Assembly: GCF_039538765.1 (NCBI RefSeq) | Contig: NZ_BAABCJ010000002.1 | Location: forward strand, 780,173-844,172 | DNA length: 64,000 bases | DNA from: Zhihengliuella alba | Lineage (GTDB): Bacteria > Actinomycetota > Actinomycetes > Actinomycetales > Micrococcaceae | Direction of reading: 5' to 3' | Shown here: positions 33,052 to 40,877 of the stretch, piece by piece | How the letters are laid out: each line of letters opens with the position of its first letter | Numbering within the stretch: the stretch's first letter is position 1 | Translations under genes and position numbers: made by a program | The notes under the pieces: model-generated | Databases searched by the model: none | Told to the model about the DNA's origin: nothing | The model's input: the letters and a program-made list of their open reading frames with translations, nothing else

Positions 33052-34036
33052 AGCACTCGCAACGACCGACCCCCGCACCGCTGACGGCGCCGCCCCCGGC
33101 GCCGCGGCCGCCGACTTCACCGTCGCCGCCACCGAGACGGACGTCGCAGTGACGGCCGACGGCGTCGAGATCCTCCGCTACGTGGTCCGCCCCAACACCG
33201 CACCCGAGGAGGCCCCCAAGCCCTACCTGTACCCCCTGCGCTTCCTCGACGGCGGCGAGGCCGCGGTGCGCCGCCCGTGGGACCACCGCTGGCACACCGG
33301 CCTGCAGTTCACGTGGTCGCACGTGGCGGACCAGAACTTCTGGGGCGGACCGACATTCTCCCGTGAGGCCGGCTACGAGCAGAAAGACAATCTGGGCCGG
33401 ATGGTCCACCAGGGCTTCGCCGAACAGCCCGCAGACGGCCGGGAGGCCGTCTTCGACGAGACCCTCGAATGGATCGACTCCCGCGGCCAGCACTGGTTCG
33501 ACGAGCACCGCATCCACCGGGTGCACTCGCTCGACACCGAGCGCGGGATCTGGTCCGTGGACCTGACCACCACGCTCACGAACGTTTCCGGCGAGACCCT
33601 CCCGATGGGCAGCCCCACCACCGCCGGCCGCGAGCAGGCCGGGTACACGGGCTGGTTCTGGCGGGGGCCCCGGTCCTGGACCGGCGCCCGGGTGCGCTCC
33701 GCGACAGGACTCGAGGGGGACGAGGCCGTCATGGGCACGGTGGCGGACTGGATCGCCCTGAGCAGCGAGCACGACGGAATCGACGGCGGCGGCACCATCC
33801 TGGCGTTCGCCGGCTCCTCGGCCGCCGAGCACGAGGGCCGGACGCTGGAGCTCCCGCCGATCCGCTGGTTCGTGCGCACAGGCGTCTTCGCGGTCGTCAG
33901 CCCCTCGCCGGCCTTCTACGAGGAGATCCACCTGCCGCACCGCGGCACGCTGACGCTGAACCACCGCTACGTCTTCGTCGCCCGCGTCCTGGACGACGCC
34001 GAGCTGGCGGCCCTCGGACAGGAGTTCGCGTTGTGA
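33044..34036 (+). CDS. DUF6807 ('PmoA family') protein
   Basis: 330 residues. The family is recognised from PKPYLYPLRFLDGG, VRRPWDHRWHTGLQFTWSHV and FWGGPTFSREAGYEQKDNLG, and the later GWFWRGPRSWTGARV. The name PmoA is historical and does not imply methane oxidation. No enzyme activity is established in what I know; several conserved His, Asp and Trp residues suggest a carbohydrate-active beta-sandwich. The GTG start lies in the end of the oxidoreductase gene, and its stop overlaps the next start (GTGA). It is thus the middle gene of a tightly coupled trio. Confidence 0.8.
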   Translation: MAEALATTDPRTADGAAPGAAAADFTVAATETDVAVTADGVEILRYVVRPNTAPEEAPKPYLYPLRFLDGGEAAVRRPWDHRWHTGLQFTWSHVADQNFWGGPTFSREAGYEQKDNLGRMVHQGFAEQPADGREAVFDETLEWIDSRGQHWFDEHRIHRVHSLDTERGIWSVDLTTTLTNVSGETLPMGSPTTAGREQAGYTGWFWRGPRSWTGARVRSATGLEGDEAVMGTVADWIALSSEHDGIDGGGTILAFAGSSAAEHEGRTLELPPIRWFVRTGVFAVVSPSPAFYEEIHLPHRGTLTLNHRYVFVARVLDDAELAALGQEFAL

Positions 34037-34749
34037 ACCGCAGCCTGCCGCAGTTCCCCGGGGGCACGTCGGTCTCCGACCTGAGGGTGTACGACTTCGC
34101 GTCCGCCGACGGATGCCCGGGCGGGACCCCGCACCTGCACACCGCCTCGGCCGAGGCCTACGTGGTGGTCGGCGGCCGGGGCGAGGTCCACACCGTGAGC
34201 GCCGCCGGCGAGGCGCGCGACCCGCTGGAGGCCGGATCGCTCCTCTGGTTCACCCCCGGGACCGTCCACCGGCTGGTCAACCACGGCGGCCTGCACCTGG
34301 CCGTGGTGATGCAGAACGCCGGTCTGCCGGAGGCCGGCGACGCCGTCATGACGTTCCCGGAGCGGGTCCTGGCCGACCCCGAGGCGTACCGTGCCGCCGC
34401 GGCCCTCCCCGACCAGGAGGACGAGCGGGCGGACGCAGCCCGGGCCCGGCGGGAGCTGGCCCTGGAGGGGTACGACGACCTGCTCCAAGCGGTGCGCCGG
34501 GACGGGGCCGCCGCGCTCGACCGGCTCCACCGGCAGGCCGCCGCGCTCGTGCGACCGCGAATCGACCAGTGGCGGCGCATCTGGGCGGAGAACGTCGAGG
34601 CGGAAGTCGAGGCGACGCGTCGGCAGCTCGACGCACTGGCGGACGGGGACCCCGGTCGCCTCGGCGACGCCACCGTGTTCCGGGGCGACCCACAGCCCGA
34701 GCCCCGGCTCTGGGGCATGTGCGGACGCCTGCAGACCTGGCAGGCCTGA
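34033..34749 (+). CDS. Cupin-domain protein
   Basis: 238 residues. The first about 110 are a single cupin barrel: PHLHTASAEAYVVVGGRGEV provides metal ligands (two His and a Glu-like position) and LLWFTPGTVHRLVNHGGLHL the second motif with His. The remaining 130 residues form a mostly helical tail (RARRELALEGYDDLLQAV, IDQWRRIWAENVEAEVEATR) that I do not recognise. Such proteins are often sugar isomerases, epimerases or sensors. GTG start overlaps the DUF6807 stop. It is the last gene of the trio. Confidence 0.8.
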   Translation: MNRSLPQFPGGTSVSDLRVYDFASADGCPGGTPHLHTASAEAYVVVGGRGEVHTVSAAGEARDPLEAGSLLWFTPGTVHRLVNHGGLHLAVVMQNAGLPEAGDAVMTFPERVLADPEAYRAAAALPDQEDERADAARARRELALEGYDDLLQAVRRDGAAALDRLHRQAAALVRPRIDQWRRIWAENVEAEVEATRRQLDALADGDPGRLGDATVFRGDPQPEPRLWGMCGRLQTWQA

Positions 34750-34908
34750 CAAGCGCGATACGGCTCCGCAGCGGGTCCACGTCGGCAACGCGGCGGGTCG
34801 GCATCGGCTCAGCCTCGGTCGCGCAGCGGGCCCGGCGCCGGCCGGTGGCTAGGATCGTGGCAGGCGGCCGCGTCCGCGGCCGGTGACGACGACGGCGGGA
34901 GCCCTGGG

Positions 34909-35364
34909 ATGAGCATCTGGTTCGGCGATCTGACGGTGGAGCAGCTCAACGCGATGCACGCCGGCTGCCTCAACGGGACCCTGGGGATGGAGATCCTCGA
35001 GCTGACGGAGGACTCCGTCCGGGCCCGCATGCCCGTGGACCACCGCACCACGCAGCCGGCCGGCGTCCTGCACGGCGGGGCCTCCGTGGCCTTCGCGGAG
35101 ACCCTCGCCTCGTGGGGCGGCTACCTGACCGTGGACCGCGAGCGGTTCCACGTGGTGGGCCAGGAGATCAACGCCAACCACGTGCGCCCCGGACTGCCCG
35201 GCACCTGGGTCCACGGAAGCGCGACCCCGCTCAGTCGCGGGCGGCGCTCCCAGGTCTGGGACATCCGGATCACGGACGAGGACGGGAAGCTGGTCTGCGT
35301 CTCCCGGTGCACGCTCGCGATCGTCGAAGTCCCCGGCGGGTACCGGACCGCAGAGGAGCGGTGA
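34909..35364 (+). CDS. Hotdog-fold acyl-CoA thioesterase (PaaI/MenI type)
   Basis: 151 residues. The signature TQPAGVLHGGASVAFAETLASWGG holds the His-Gly-Gly and Glu typical of PaaI and 1,4-dihydroxy-2-naphthoyl-CoA hydrolases (MenI), followed by VGQEINANHVRP. The opening TVEQLNAMHAGCLNGTLGMEIL is like the MenI branch, so menaquinone synthesis is a reasonable guess, but a general thioesterase is also possible. TAGGAT (34851) may be the -10. No menaquinone genes are adjacent. Confidence 0.85.
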   Translation: MSIWFGDLTVEQLNAMHAGCLNGTLGMEILELTEDSVRARMPVDHRTTQPAGVLHGGASVAFAETLASWGGYLTVDRERFHVVGQEINANHVRPGLPGTWVHGSATPLSRGRRSQVWDIRITDEDGKLVCVSRCTLAIVEVPGGYRTAEER

Positions 35365-35371
35365 ACCGCGG

Positions 35372-35662
35372 TCAGCGCTGCTGGTAGGTGAGGCAGTCGG
35401 CGTTGTCCGCGCCGGGCCCCACGTGGACCGCCTCGGCGGTGCACAGCAGGTCGTCGTTGTGGACGCACTCGGCCCGCTGGCAGGCGCCGATGGAGGCGAC
35501 CATCTTGGGCAGGCCGCCATGCGCGCCGATGTCCACGAACGTGGCGCACTCGGCGTGCTCGGTGTGCCCGCCGATGGTGATGCCGGCGGCGTGGCAGTTG
35601 GAGTGGTCGTTGAAAGAGCAGTTGGTGACCGTGCAGTCGGCCACCGGGACCGTGATGGTCAT
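35372..35662 (-). CDS. DUF1540 protein, two cysteine-rich repeats
   Basis: 96 residues made of two similar halves: ADCTVTNCSFNDHSNCHAAG with ECATF, and GACQRAECVHNDDLLCTAEA with DCLTY. Each has four cysteines with the spacing C-x4-C-x7-C-x(16)-C, expected to bind a metal such as zinc. The family's role is unknown. ATG 35662 has GGGAGGG upstream. It converges with the thioesterase gene. Confidence 0.85.
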   Translation of the reverse strand: MTITVPVADCTVTNCSFNDHSNCHAAGITIGGHTEHAECATFVDIGAHGGLPKMVASIGACQRAECVHNDDLLCTAEAVHVGPGADNADCLTYQQR

Positions 35663-35790
35663 GATGTTCCCTCCCGGTTTCCGGACCCTGCGGGCCTCTC
35701 CCGCGTGTGGCGTGGGTCACTGTGCTTTCACGGTACGCCCGATTCCGCGGATCTTTTAGTGCTGATTTCTGCGCGTATTCCGGCCCGCGC

Positions 35791-36285
35791 CTAGACCCAG
35801 GGCGCGGTGCCCGGCACGTGCTCGAACACGATCGACGTCTGCGTCGACGCGACGGCCGGGTTGGCGGAGAGGTGGTCCAGCACGAACTGCCGGACGTCGT
35901 TGGAGTCCCGGACCGCCACGTGGATGAGGAAGTCGTCCGTGCCACCGAGGAAGAAGAGCTGCGTCACCCCGGGCTTGCCGCGGATCTGGTCCTGGAATTC
36001 CTGCATCAGGTGGCGCGCGCCGGGCCGGATCCGGACGAAGATCAGCGCCTCGAGCGAGTGGCCGATCGCCTCCGGGTCGATGTCGATGGTGAAGCGGCGG
36101 ACCACGCCGGCGTCGCGCAGCGCGTTCAGGCGCGCCAGGCAGGTCGAGGGGGCGATCCCGAGCTCCTGCGCCATCGAGTTGTTGGTCCGGCGCGAGTTCT
36201 CGGCGAGCATGTGCAGGAGCCGGCGGTCGAGGTCGTCGAGCTTGACGGGACCGCCCTGCAGATTATTCGCTGTGTTCGGCACCAC
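35791..36285 (-). CDS. Lrp/AsnC-family regulator, probable AldR
   Basis: 164 residues. The HTH reads KLDDLDRRLLHMLAENSRRT and MAQELGIAPSTCLARLNALR, and the RAM domain includes PGVTQLFFLGGTDDFLIHVA. It is divergent from ald with 150 bases between, the arrangement of AldR-ald in mycobacteria, where AldR controls alanine dehydrogenase in response to amino acids. The start is one of two adjacent GTG codons (36285 or 36282) after GGGGACGG. The intergenic region has an AT-rich core (36300-36385) suited to Lrp binding. Confidence 0.82.
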   Translation of the reverse strand: MVPNTANNLQGGPVKLDDLDRRLLHMLAENSRRTNNSMAQELGIAPSTCLARLNALRDAGVVRRFTIDIDPEAIGHSLEALIFVRIRPGARHLMQEFQDQIRGKPGVTQLFFLGGTDDFLIHVAVRDSNDVRQFVLDHLSANPAVASTQTSIVFEHVPGTAPWV

Positions 36286-36435
36286 GCACCGTCCCCACTG
36301 TGAGAAATTGTCAGCTTGCTCGATCCTACCGAAAGTTCTGCGGCAGGAACGCGCAAGAGCCGTAGTTTTCCCTAATCTGGTGGTCTGTTCCCCGGGCAGC
36401 ATCCAGCCCACCCCTCGTAGATTCGGAGCCGCACC

Positions 36436-37548
36436 ATGTTGATCGGTGTCCCCCAGGAAATCAAGAACAACGAGTTCCGCGTCGCCATCACCCCGGCCGG
36501 AGTCACCGAGTTCGTGCACCACGGCCACGACGTCGTGGTCGAGACCGGCGCGGGCGTGGGCTCCGGCAGCACGGATGCCGACTACGAGGCCGCCGGCGCG
36601 CGCATCGCCCCGTCCGCCGACGCCGTGTGGGGCGAGGCGGACATGATCCTGAAGGTCAAGGAACCGATCGCGGACGAGTACCACCGCATGCGGGACGGCC
36701 AGATCCTCTTCACCTACCTGCACCTGGCCGCCTCCCGCGCGTGCACGGACGCCCTCGTCAAGTCCGGCACCACCGCCATCGCCTACGAGACCGTCACGGC
36801 CGGGCGCGGCCTGCCCCTGCTGGCGCCGATGTCCGAGGTCGCCGGCCGTCTGGCCGCCCAGATCGGCGCCGTGCAGCTGCAGCAGCCGAACGGCGGGGCC
36901 GGCGTCCTCATGGGCGGCGTGCCGGGGACCCGGTCGGCCAAGGTCGTGGTGATCGGCGGCGGCGTCGCCGGCACGCACGCGGCCCGCATCGCCTCGGGCA
37001 TGGGCGCCGATGTCACCATCATCGACATCAGCCTCCCCCGCCTGAAGGAGATCGACGAGGCCTTCGGCGGCCGCATCAAGACGCTCGCCTCCAACAAGCT
37101 GACCATCGCCGAGCAGGTCGCCGCCGCCGACCTGGTGATCGGCTCCGTGCTGATCCCGGGCGCCGCGGCGCCGAAGCTCGTCACGAAGGACATGGTCGCC
37201 GCCATGCGCCCGGGCTCCGTGCTCGTGGACATCGCGATCGACCAGGGCGGCTGCTTCGAGGGCTCGCGCCCCACCACGCACGCCGACCCCACGTTCACCG
37301 TGCACGACGCCGTCTACTACTGCGTCGCGAACATGCCCGGCGCCGTCCCGCAGACCTCCACGGCCGCCCTGACCAACGCGACCCTGCCGTACGCGCTCCG
37401 CATCGCGAACAAGGGCTGGAAGCAGGCGCTGCGCGAGGACGCCGGGCTGGCCAACGGCCTGAACGTCCATGCCGGGCAGGTGACCTTCAAGTCCGTCGCC
37501 GACGAGTTCGGCGTCGACTTCGTCTCCACCGCGGACGTCCTCGCCTGA
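36436..37548 (+). CDS. ald: Alanine dehydrogenase
   Basis: 370 residues, full length. LIGVPQEIKNNEFRVAITPAG gives Arg15; Lys75 (MILKVKEP) and His96 (FTYLHLAA) fall exactly at the catalytic positions numbered for the Mycobacterium tuberculosis enzyme. The Rossmann motif VVVIGGGVAGTHAARIA lies near residue 170 and VDIAIDQGGCFEGSRPTTH contains the Asp near 270. It interconverts alanine with pyruvate, NH4+ and NAD(H). Regulated probably by the divergent Lrp gene. Two hairpins follow. Confidence 0.95.
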   Translation: MLIGVPQEIKNNEFRVAITPAGVTEFVHHGHDVVVETGAGVGSGSTDADYEAAGARIAPSADAVWGEADMILKVKEPIADEYHRMRDGQILFTYLHLAASRACTDALVKSGTTAIAYETVTAGRGLPLLAPMSEVAGRLAAQIGAVQLQQPNGGAGVLMGGVPGTRSAKVVVIGGGVAGTHAARIASGMGADVTIIDISLPRLKEIDEAFGGRIKTLASNKLTIAEQVAAADLVIGSVLIPGAAAPKLVTKDMVAAMRPGSVLVDIAIDQGGCFEGSRPTTHADPTFTVHDAVYYCVANMPGAVPQTSTAALTNATLPYALRIANKGWKQALREDAGLANGLNVHAGQVTFKSVADEFGVDFVSTADVLA

Positions 37549-37560
37549 CGAGACGCCCCA

Positions 37561-37598
37561 CCGGCCGTCCGCCCCGGGGAATCGGGGCGCACGGCCGG
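37561..37598. terminator. First hairpin after ald
   Basis: 8-bp stem, one C-C mismatch, then a 7-bp inner stem: 37561-37576 with 37583-37598. Confidence 0.5.
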
Positions 37599-37626
37599 GA
37601 GCCCGGCCCGCGGTGCCGGCGCGCAG

Positions 37627-37671
37627 GAGAGGCCGCCGCCTCCGGGGATGTCCCGGAGGCGGCGGCCTCTC
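37627..37671. terminator. Second, 20-bp hairpin after ald
   Basis: Perfect 20-bp stem (37627-37646 with 37652-37671), five-base loop. It lies between convergent genes and can serve both. Confidence 0.75.
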
Positions 37672-37729
37672 GATCATGCGGCGCAGGCGCCCGGCGTCAC
37701 CACCGGAGGCCGTCGGCCAGCAGGCGGCG

Positions 37730-38404
37730 TCAGCGGACGACGTCCGCCTCGGCGTTGGCCTGGCGCGCCCTGAGGTCCGCCACGCGGACGAGCCGGACGA
37801 TGGCGATGGCCACCAGGATGAGGCCGATGAACACGGCCACGTAGCCGGCGACCATGACGGCCATGACGATCTGCATGGCCGGGCCGCCGCCAGCGGCGCC
37901 CATCATCGGCATCAACATGTTCACCAGCACCGGCGGGACCAGGGCCAGGACCATGCCGAGCAGCAGCAGCGCCAGCCCGGCACCCATCATGCCGGCGGCC
38001 GGCTTGAGGGGTTTGCCGACCTGCACGGTCGCCGCCGACGTGCGCCGGGAGTCGGTCACGACGACGGGCGCCGCCGTCGTCGTGGCGGGTGGTTCCGTGG
38101 CGGCGGGGCGGCTCTCGCCGTCCGTCCGCCCGTTCTCGGCGCGGTCGCCGTCCTGCCGGTGGTCGCTGTCCACGTCGCTCCTCAGGTGGCTGCTCTTCGT
38201 CGTGCCGTCCTTGTCGGTGGGCTCGCCGCCGACGGTGGCATCGTTCTGGACGTCGTCGTTGTACGGGTCGTATCCCGCGGGCTGGTCCTCGCGGCGGTGC
38301 TCCGGGCTGCGTCCGGAGCCGGCCGGGAGCCGCGTGGTCTGCGGCTCGTCGTCCCGGCCGGTCCGGCCTCCGTCCGCCGTGCTGCGCTCGTCCCTGTCGG
38401 CCAT
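37730..38404 (-). CDS. Unrecognised protein: long hydrophilic N-terminus and two membrane helices
   Basis: 224 residues. The first about 130 are charged and low in hydrophobic residues (Asp, Arg, Thr rich; probably disordered). Then GMMGAGLALLLLGMVLALVPPV and VMAVMVAGYVAVFIGLILVAIAIV form two hydrophobic helices, followed by a basic-acidic tail RLVRVADLRARQANAEADV. I do not recognise the family. GGAAAGGGG ribosome site at ATG 38404. Expected at the membrane with the tail in the cytosol. Confidence 0.6.
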   Translation of the reverse strand: MADRDERSTADGGRTGRDDEPQTTRLPAGSGRSPEHRREDQPAGYDPYNDDVQNDATVGGEPTDKDGTTKSSHLRSDVDSDHRQDGDRAENGRTDGESRPAATEPPATTTAAPVVVTDSRRTSAATVQVGKPLKPAAGMMGAGLALLLLGMVLALVPPVLVNMLMPMMGAAGGGPAMQIVMAVMVAGYVAVFIGLILVAIAIVRLVRVADLRARQANAEADVVR

Positions 38405-38608
38405 GTCGGGCCCCTTTCCGTGCGTTCTCCGTGCTGCGCCCCGGAGGGCGTCGTCGGTCTGCGGCCGTCCGTCTCCGTCGGCTGCCTCAGCGCGACACTA
38501 CGCCCGCCAGCTGACGGCGAGGGTGGAGCTTCCTTACGGCGAGCTGACCGTCCGTTGGGACCGGGCGGGCGGCAGGAGCGGCAGCGGCGGCGCGGGATCG
38601 GCCCGGAA

Positions 38609-39889
38609 TCAGGGAACGGACTTGATGCGGTAGACCAGCACGGCGCCCAGTGCGCACAGGACCGCGGCGATGAGGAACATGGTGGTGTACCCGCCGAGCA
38701 TCGTCACGGCCAGCCAGGCCGCGGCCGGCGCGAAGACCTGCGGGAGCGTGGCGGCGATGTTGACCACGCCGAGGTCCTTGCCGCGGTCGCTCGCCGACGG
38801 GAGGACCTGGGTCAGCAGGGCGAAGTCGACGGCGAGGTACGCGCCGAACCCCACCCCGAGGACGGCGGCTCCGAGCATCGCCGCCGGCCAGACCGGGAAG
38901 AACGCGAGGATCAGCGTGGCCACGCCGATCAGGCCGGAGGAGCCCGCCACGAAGATCCGGCGCCGCCCGCCGGTCGCGTCGCTCATCCGCCCGGCCGCGA
39001 CCGCGCTGAGCAGGACCATCACCGAGTAGAGGCCGGTCAGGACCAGCACCCCGCCGGCCGGGTCGGGATGGCGGATGACGTCCGTGAGGAAGAACAGCAG
39101 GTAGACGATCGTCATCTGGTTCCCCATGAACATCAGGAACCGGGTGATCCACGCCCAGGCGAAGTCGGGGTGCCGGCGCGGGCTGATCCAGAAACCGCGC
39201 AGGAAGGCGCCGAACCGGAAGGGCTGCCGCGCCGCGACCGGCAGCACCGGATCGTCCCGATGGGTCAAGTACGGGATCACGCTCAGGGCCATGACCGCCG
39301 CGCAGAGCCCGTAGCCGAGGCCGATGTCCCCGCCGATGACGAACCCGATCACCGCCCCGCAGAGGATGCCGACGGTCTGGCCCATGGCGCCCAGCCCGCC
39401 CACCGATGCTCGCTGGCTCACCGGTGTCCGGTCCGGGACGGTCGCAGCGATGGTGGAGTAGGCCGAGTTCACGCCCAGCTGCACGCAGCACCACCCGACC
39501 ACCAGGGCGAGCAGCGCCGCAGTCCCCGTGAGCGTCGACGCGGAGGCGAGGAACAGCAACGCGGCCACCGCCACCGCGGCGCCGCCGAGCACCCACGGCG
39601 ACCGGCGCCCGAACCGGCTGGTGGTGCGGTCCGAGAGCGCCCCGGTCAGCGGGTTCGCGACGAGTGCCACGGCCGCCCCGAACGCCGAGACGAGCGAGAG
39701 CATCCCCTCCTTCGCGGCGGGGTCGATCGCGGTCGCCTGGAGGCCGAGGAGGACGTTCAGCGGCGCGTAGAGGACCGCGTTGATGCCGAGGTTGACCAGC
39801 ACGACCCCCGCGATCCAGCGCGCGCCGACCGGAACCGTGGGCTCGGCGAGCGCGTCCGGGACGCTGGAGGGGGCAGCGTGCGTTTCCAT
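38609..39889 (-). CDS. MFS transporter, GPH/SLC45-like sugar carrier
   Basis: 426 residues, twelve helices. The TM2-3 loop is NPLTGALSDRTTSRFGRRSP, close to the GPH and SLC45 groups that carry disaccharides or glucuronides by cation symport. The second half has a matching loop MSDATGGRRRIFVAGS. No sugar enzymes are adjacent, so the substrate is open. TACGAT lies nine bases before the ATG, so the leader is only a few bases. Likely the last gene in its unit: the SGNH gene upstream ends 27 bases from its ATG. Confidence 0.82.
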   Translation of the reverse strand: METHAAPSSVPDALAEPTVPVGARWIAGVVLVNLGINAVLYAPLNVLLGLQATAIDPAAKEGMLSLVSAFGAAVALVANPLTGALSDRTTSRFGRRSPWVLGGAAVAVAALLFLASASTLTGTAALLALVVGWCCVQLGVNSAYSTIAATVPDRTPVSQRASVGGLGAMGQTVGILCGAVIGFVIGGDIGLGYGLCAAVMALSVIPYLTHRDDPVLPVAARQPFRFGAFLRGFWISPRRHPDFAWAWITRFLMFMGNQMTIVYLLFFLTDVIRHPDPAGGVLVLTGLYSVMVLLSAVAAGRMSDATGGRRRIFVAGSSGLIGVATLILAFFPVWPAAMLGAAVLGVGFGAYLAVDFALLTQVLPSASDRGKDLGVVNIAATLPQVFAPAAAWLAVTMLGGYTTMFLIAAVLCALGAVLVYRIKSVP

Positions 39890-39916
39890 AGTGCCAATAT
39901 CGTATGCCGTCCCTGA

Positions 39917-40744
39917 TCAGGCGCGCGTTCCGGAGGAGGCCCGCTGCCGCTCCACCCGCTTGCGGTAGAGCTTCTTCAGCCCGTCCGCGGGGCGGATCGG
40001 CTCCGGCCAGCGCGGCTCCAGCCGGTCCCCCAGGGTGATGCCGCGCAGGCGCCGGCCGAACATCGGCAGGACCCACTCCCGCATCCACTCGAACTCGCGG
40101 CTGGCCAGCTGGACCGGCCCGAGGCGCTCGTGGGGCCCGAACGGCTCGAACTCGAGCTGGTGCCGGACGCCGAGGAGGTTCAGGATCTGGATGGCCATGT
40201 AGCGGTGGCCGGCACGGTTCATGTGCAGCTTGTCGGTGTCCCACATGCGCCGGTCGTTGTAGACGTCCCACGTCCAGTAGTCCACGAGCAGGGCGTTGGG
40301 GTGGCGGGCCGCCAGCTCGCGGACGCGCGCGTTGAACACCCAGTTGCGCCGCTTGAAGGGCTCCAGCAGGGGATGCAGCGGGACGTCGAATCCCGTGAAG
40401 AGCAGGACCTGCGCGCCGGAGGCGCAGAGCCGTTCGACGGCGTCCGTGTAGTCGTCCAGGAGCCTCCCCATGTCCTTGCGCAGCTCGAGGATGTCGTTGC
40501 CGCCGGCGTAGAAGGAGATGACGTCGGGCCGCATGGCGAGGGCGGGCTCCACCTGCTCCTCGACGATCCGGCCGAGGCGCCGGCTGCGGATCGCCAGGTT
40601 GGCGTAGCGCCAGGACGGGTCCGCCTTGGAGAGCTGCTTGGCCACGCGGTCCGCCCAGCCCCGCACGCCGTTCGGCAGGCGGGTGTCCCAGTCCCCCACG
40701 CCCTCGGTGAAGGAGTCGCCGATCGCCACGAACAGTCTGCCCAC
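39917..40744 (-). CDS. SGNH/GDSL hydrolase
   Basis: 275 residues. Block I is FVAIGDSFTEGVG with Ser11 nucleophile; block III SFYAGGNDILELRKD contains Gly-Asn-Asp; block V is WDTDKLHMNRAGHRYMA with catalytic Asp and His. No signal peptide, so it acts in the cytosol, as a lipase/esterase or deacetylase of unknown substrate. Start is GTG 40744 (VGRLFVAIGD). A CAGGCT element six bases upstream may be a -10. The MFS gene follows closely on the same strand. Confidence 0.85.
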   Translation of the reverse strand: MGRLFVAIGDSFTEGVGDWDTRLPNGVRGWADRVAKQLSKADPSWRYANLAIRSRRLGRIVEEQVEPALAMRPDVISFYAGGNDILELRKDMGRLLDDYTDAVERLCASGAQVLLFTGFDVPLHPLLEPFKRRNWVFNARVRELAARHPNALLVDYWTWDVYNDRRMWDTDKLHMNRAGHRYMAIQILNLLGVRHQLEFEPFGPHERLGPVQLASREFEWMREWVLPMFGRRLRGITLGDRLEPRWPEPIRPADGLKKLYRKRVERQRASSGTRA

Positions 40745-40810
40745 CGGGACAGCCTGCCCGGCCCGGGCGACGCGCGGTGGTCGCCGACGCGACGGAGAGG
40801 TTAACGGACG

Positions 40811-40856
40811 ACGGCGCCCGCGGTCCGCCGGGGTTCCAGCGGTCCGCGGGCGCCGT
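40811..40856 (-). terminator. Terminator after the BCCT gene
   Basis: 13-bp outer stem (40811-40823 with 40844-40856) enclosing a smaller CCGC/GCGG stem, 22 bases past the BCCT stop. Confidence 0.7.
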
Positions 40857-40877
40857 GCGGCCCGTCGGGGGCGCGGT

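Noticed and set aside
33044..34036. Methane or ammonia monooxygenase from the 'PmoA' label
   Set aside because: The sequence is soluble and DUF6807-like; it has no membrane helices or copper motifs of particulate methane monooxygenase.
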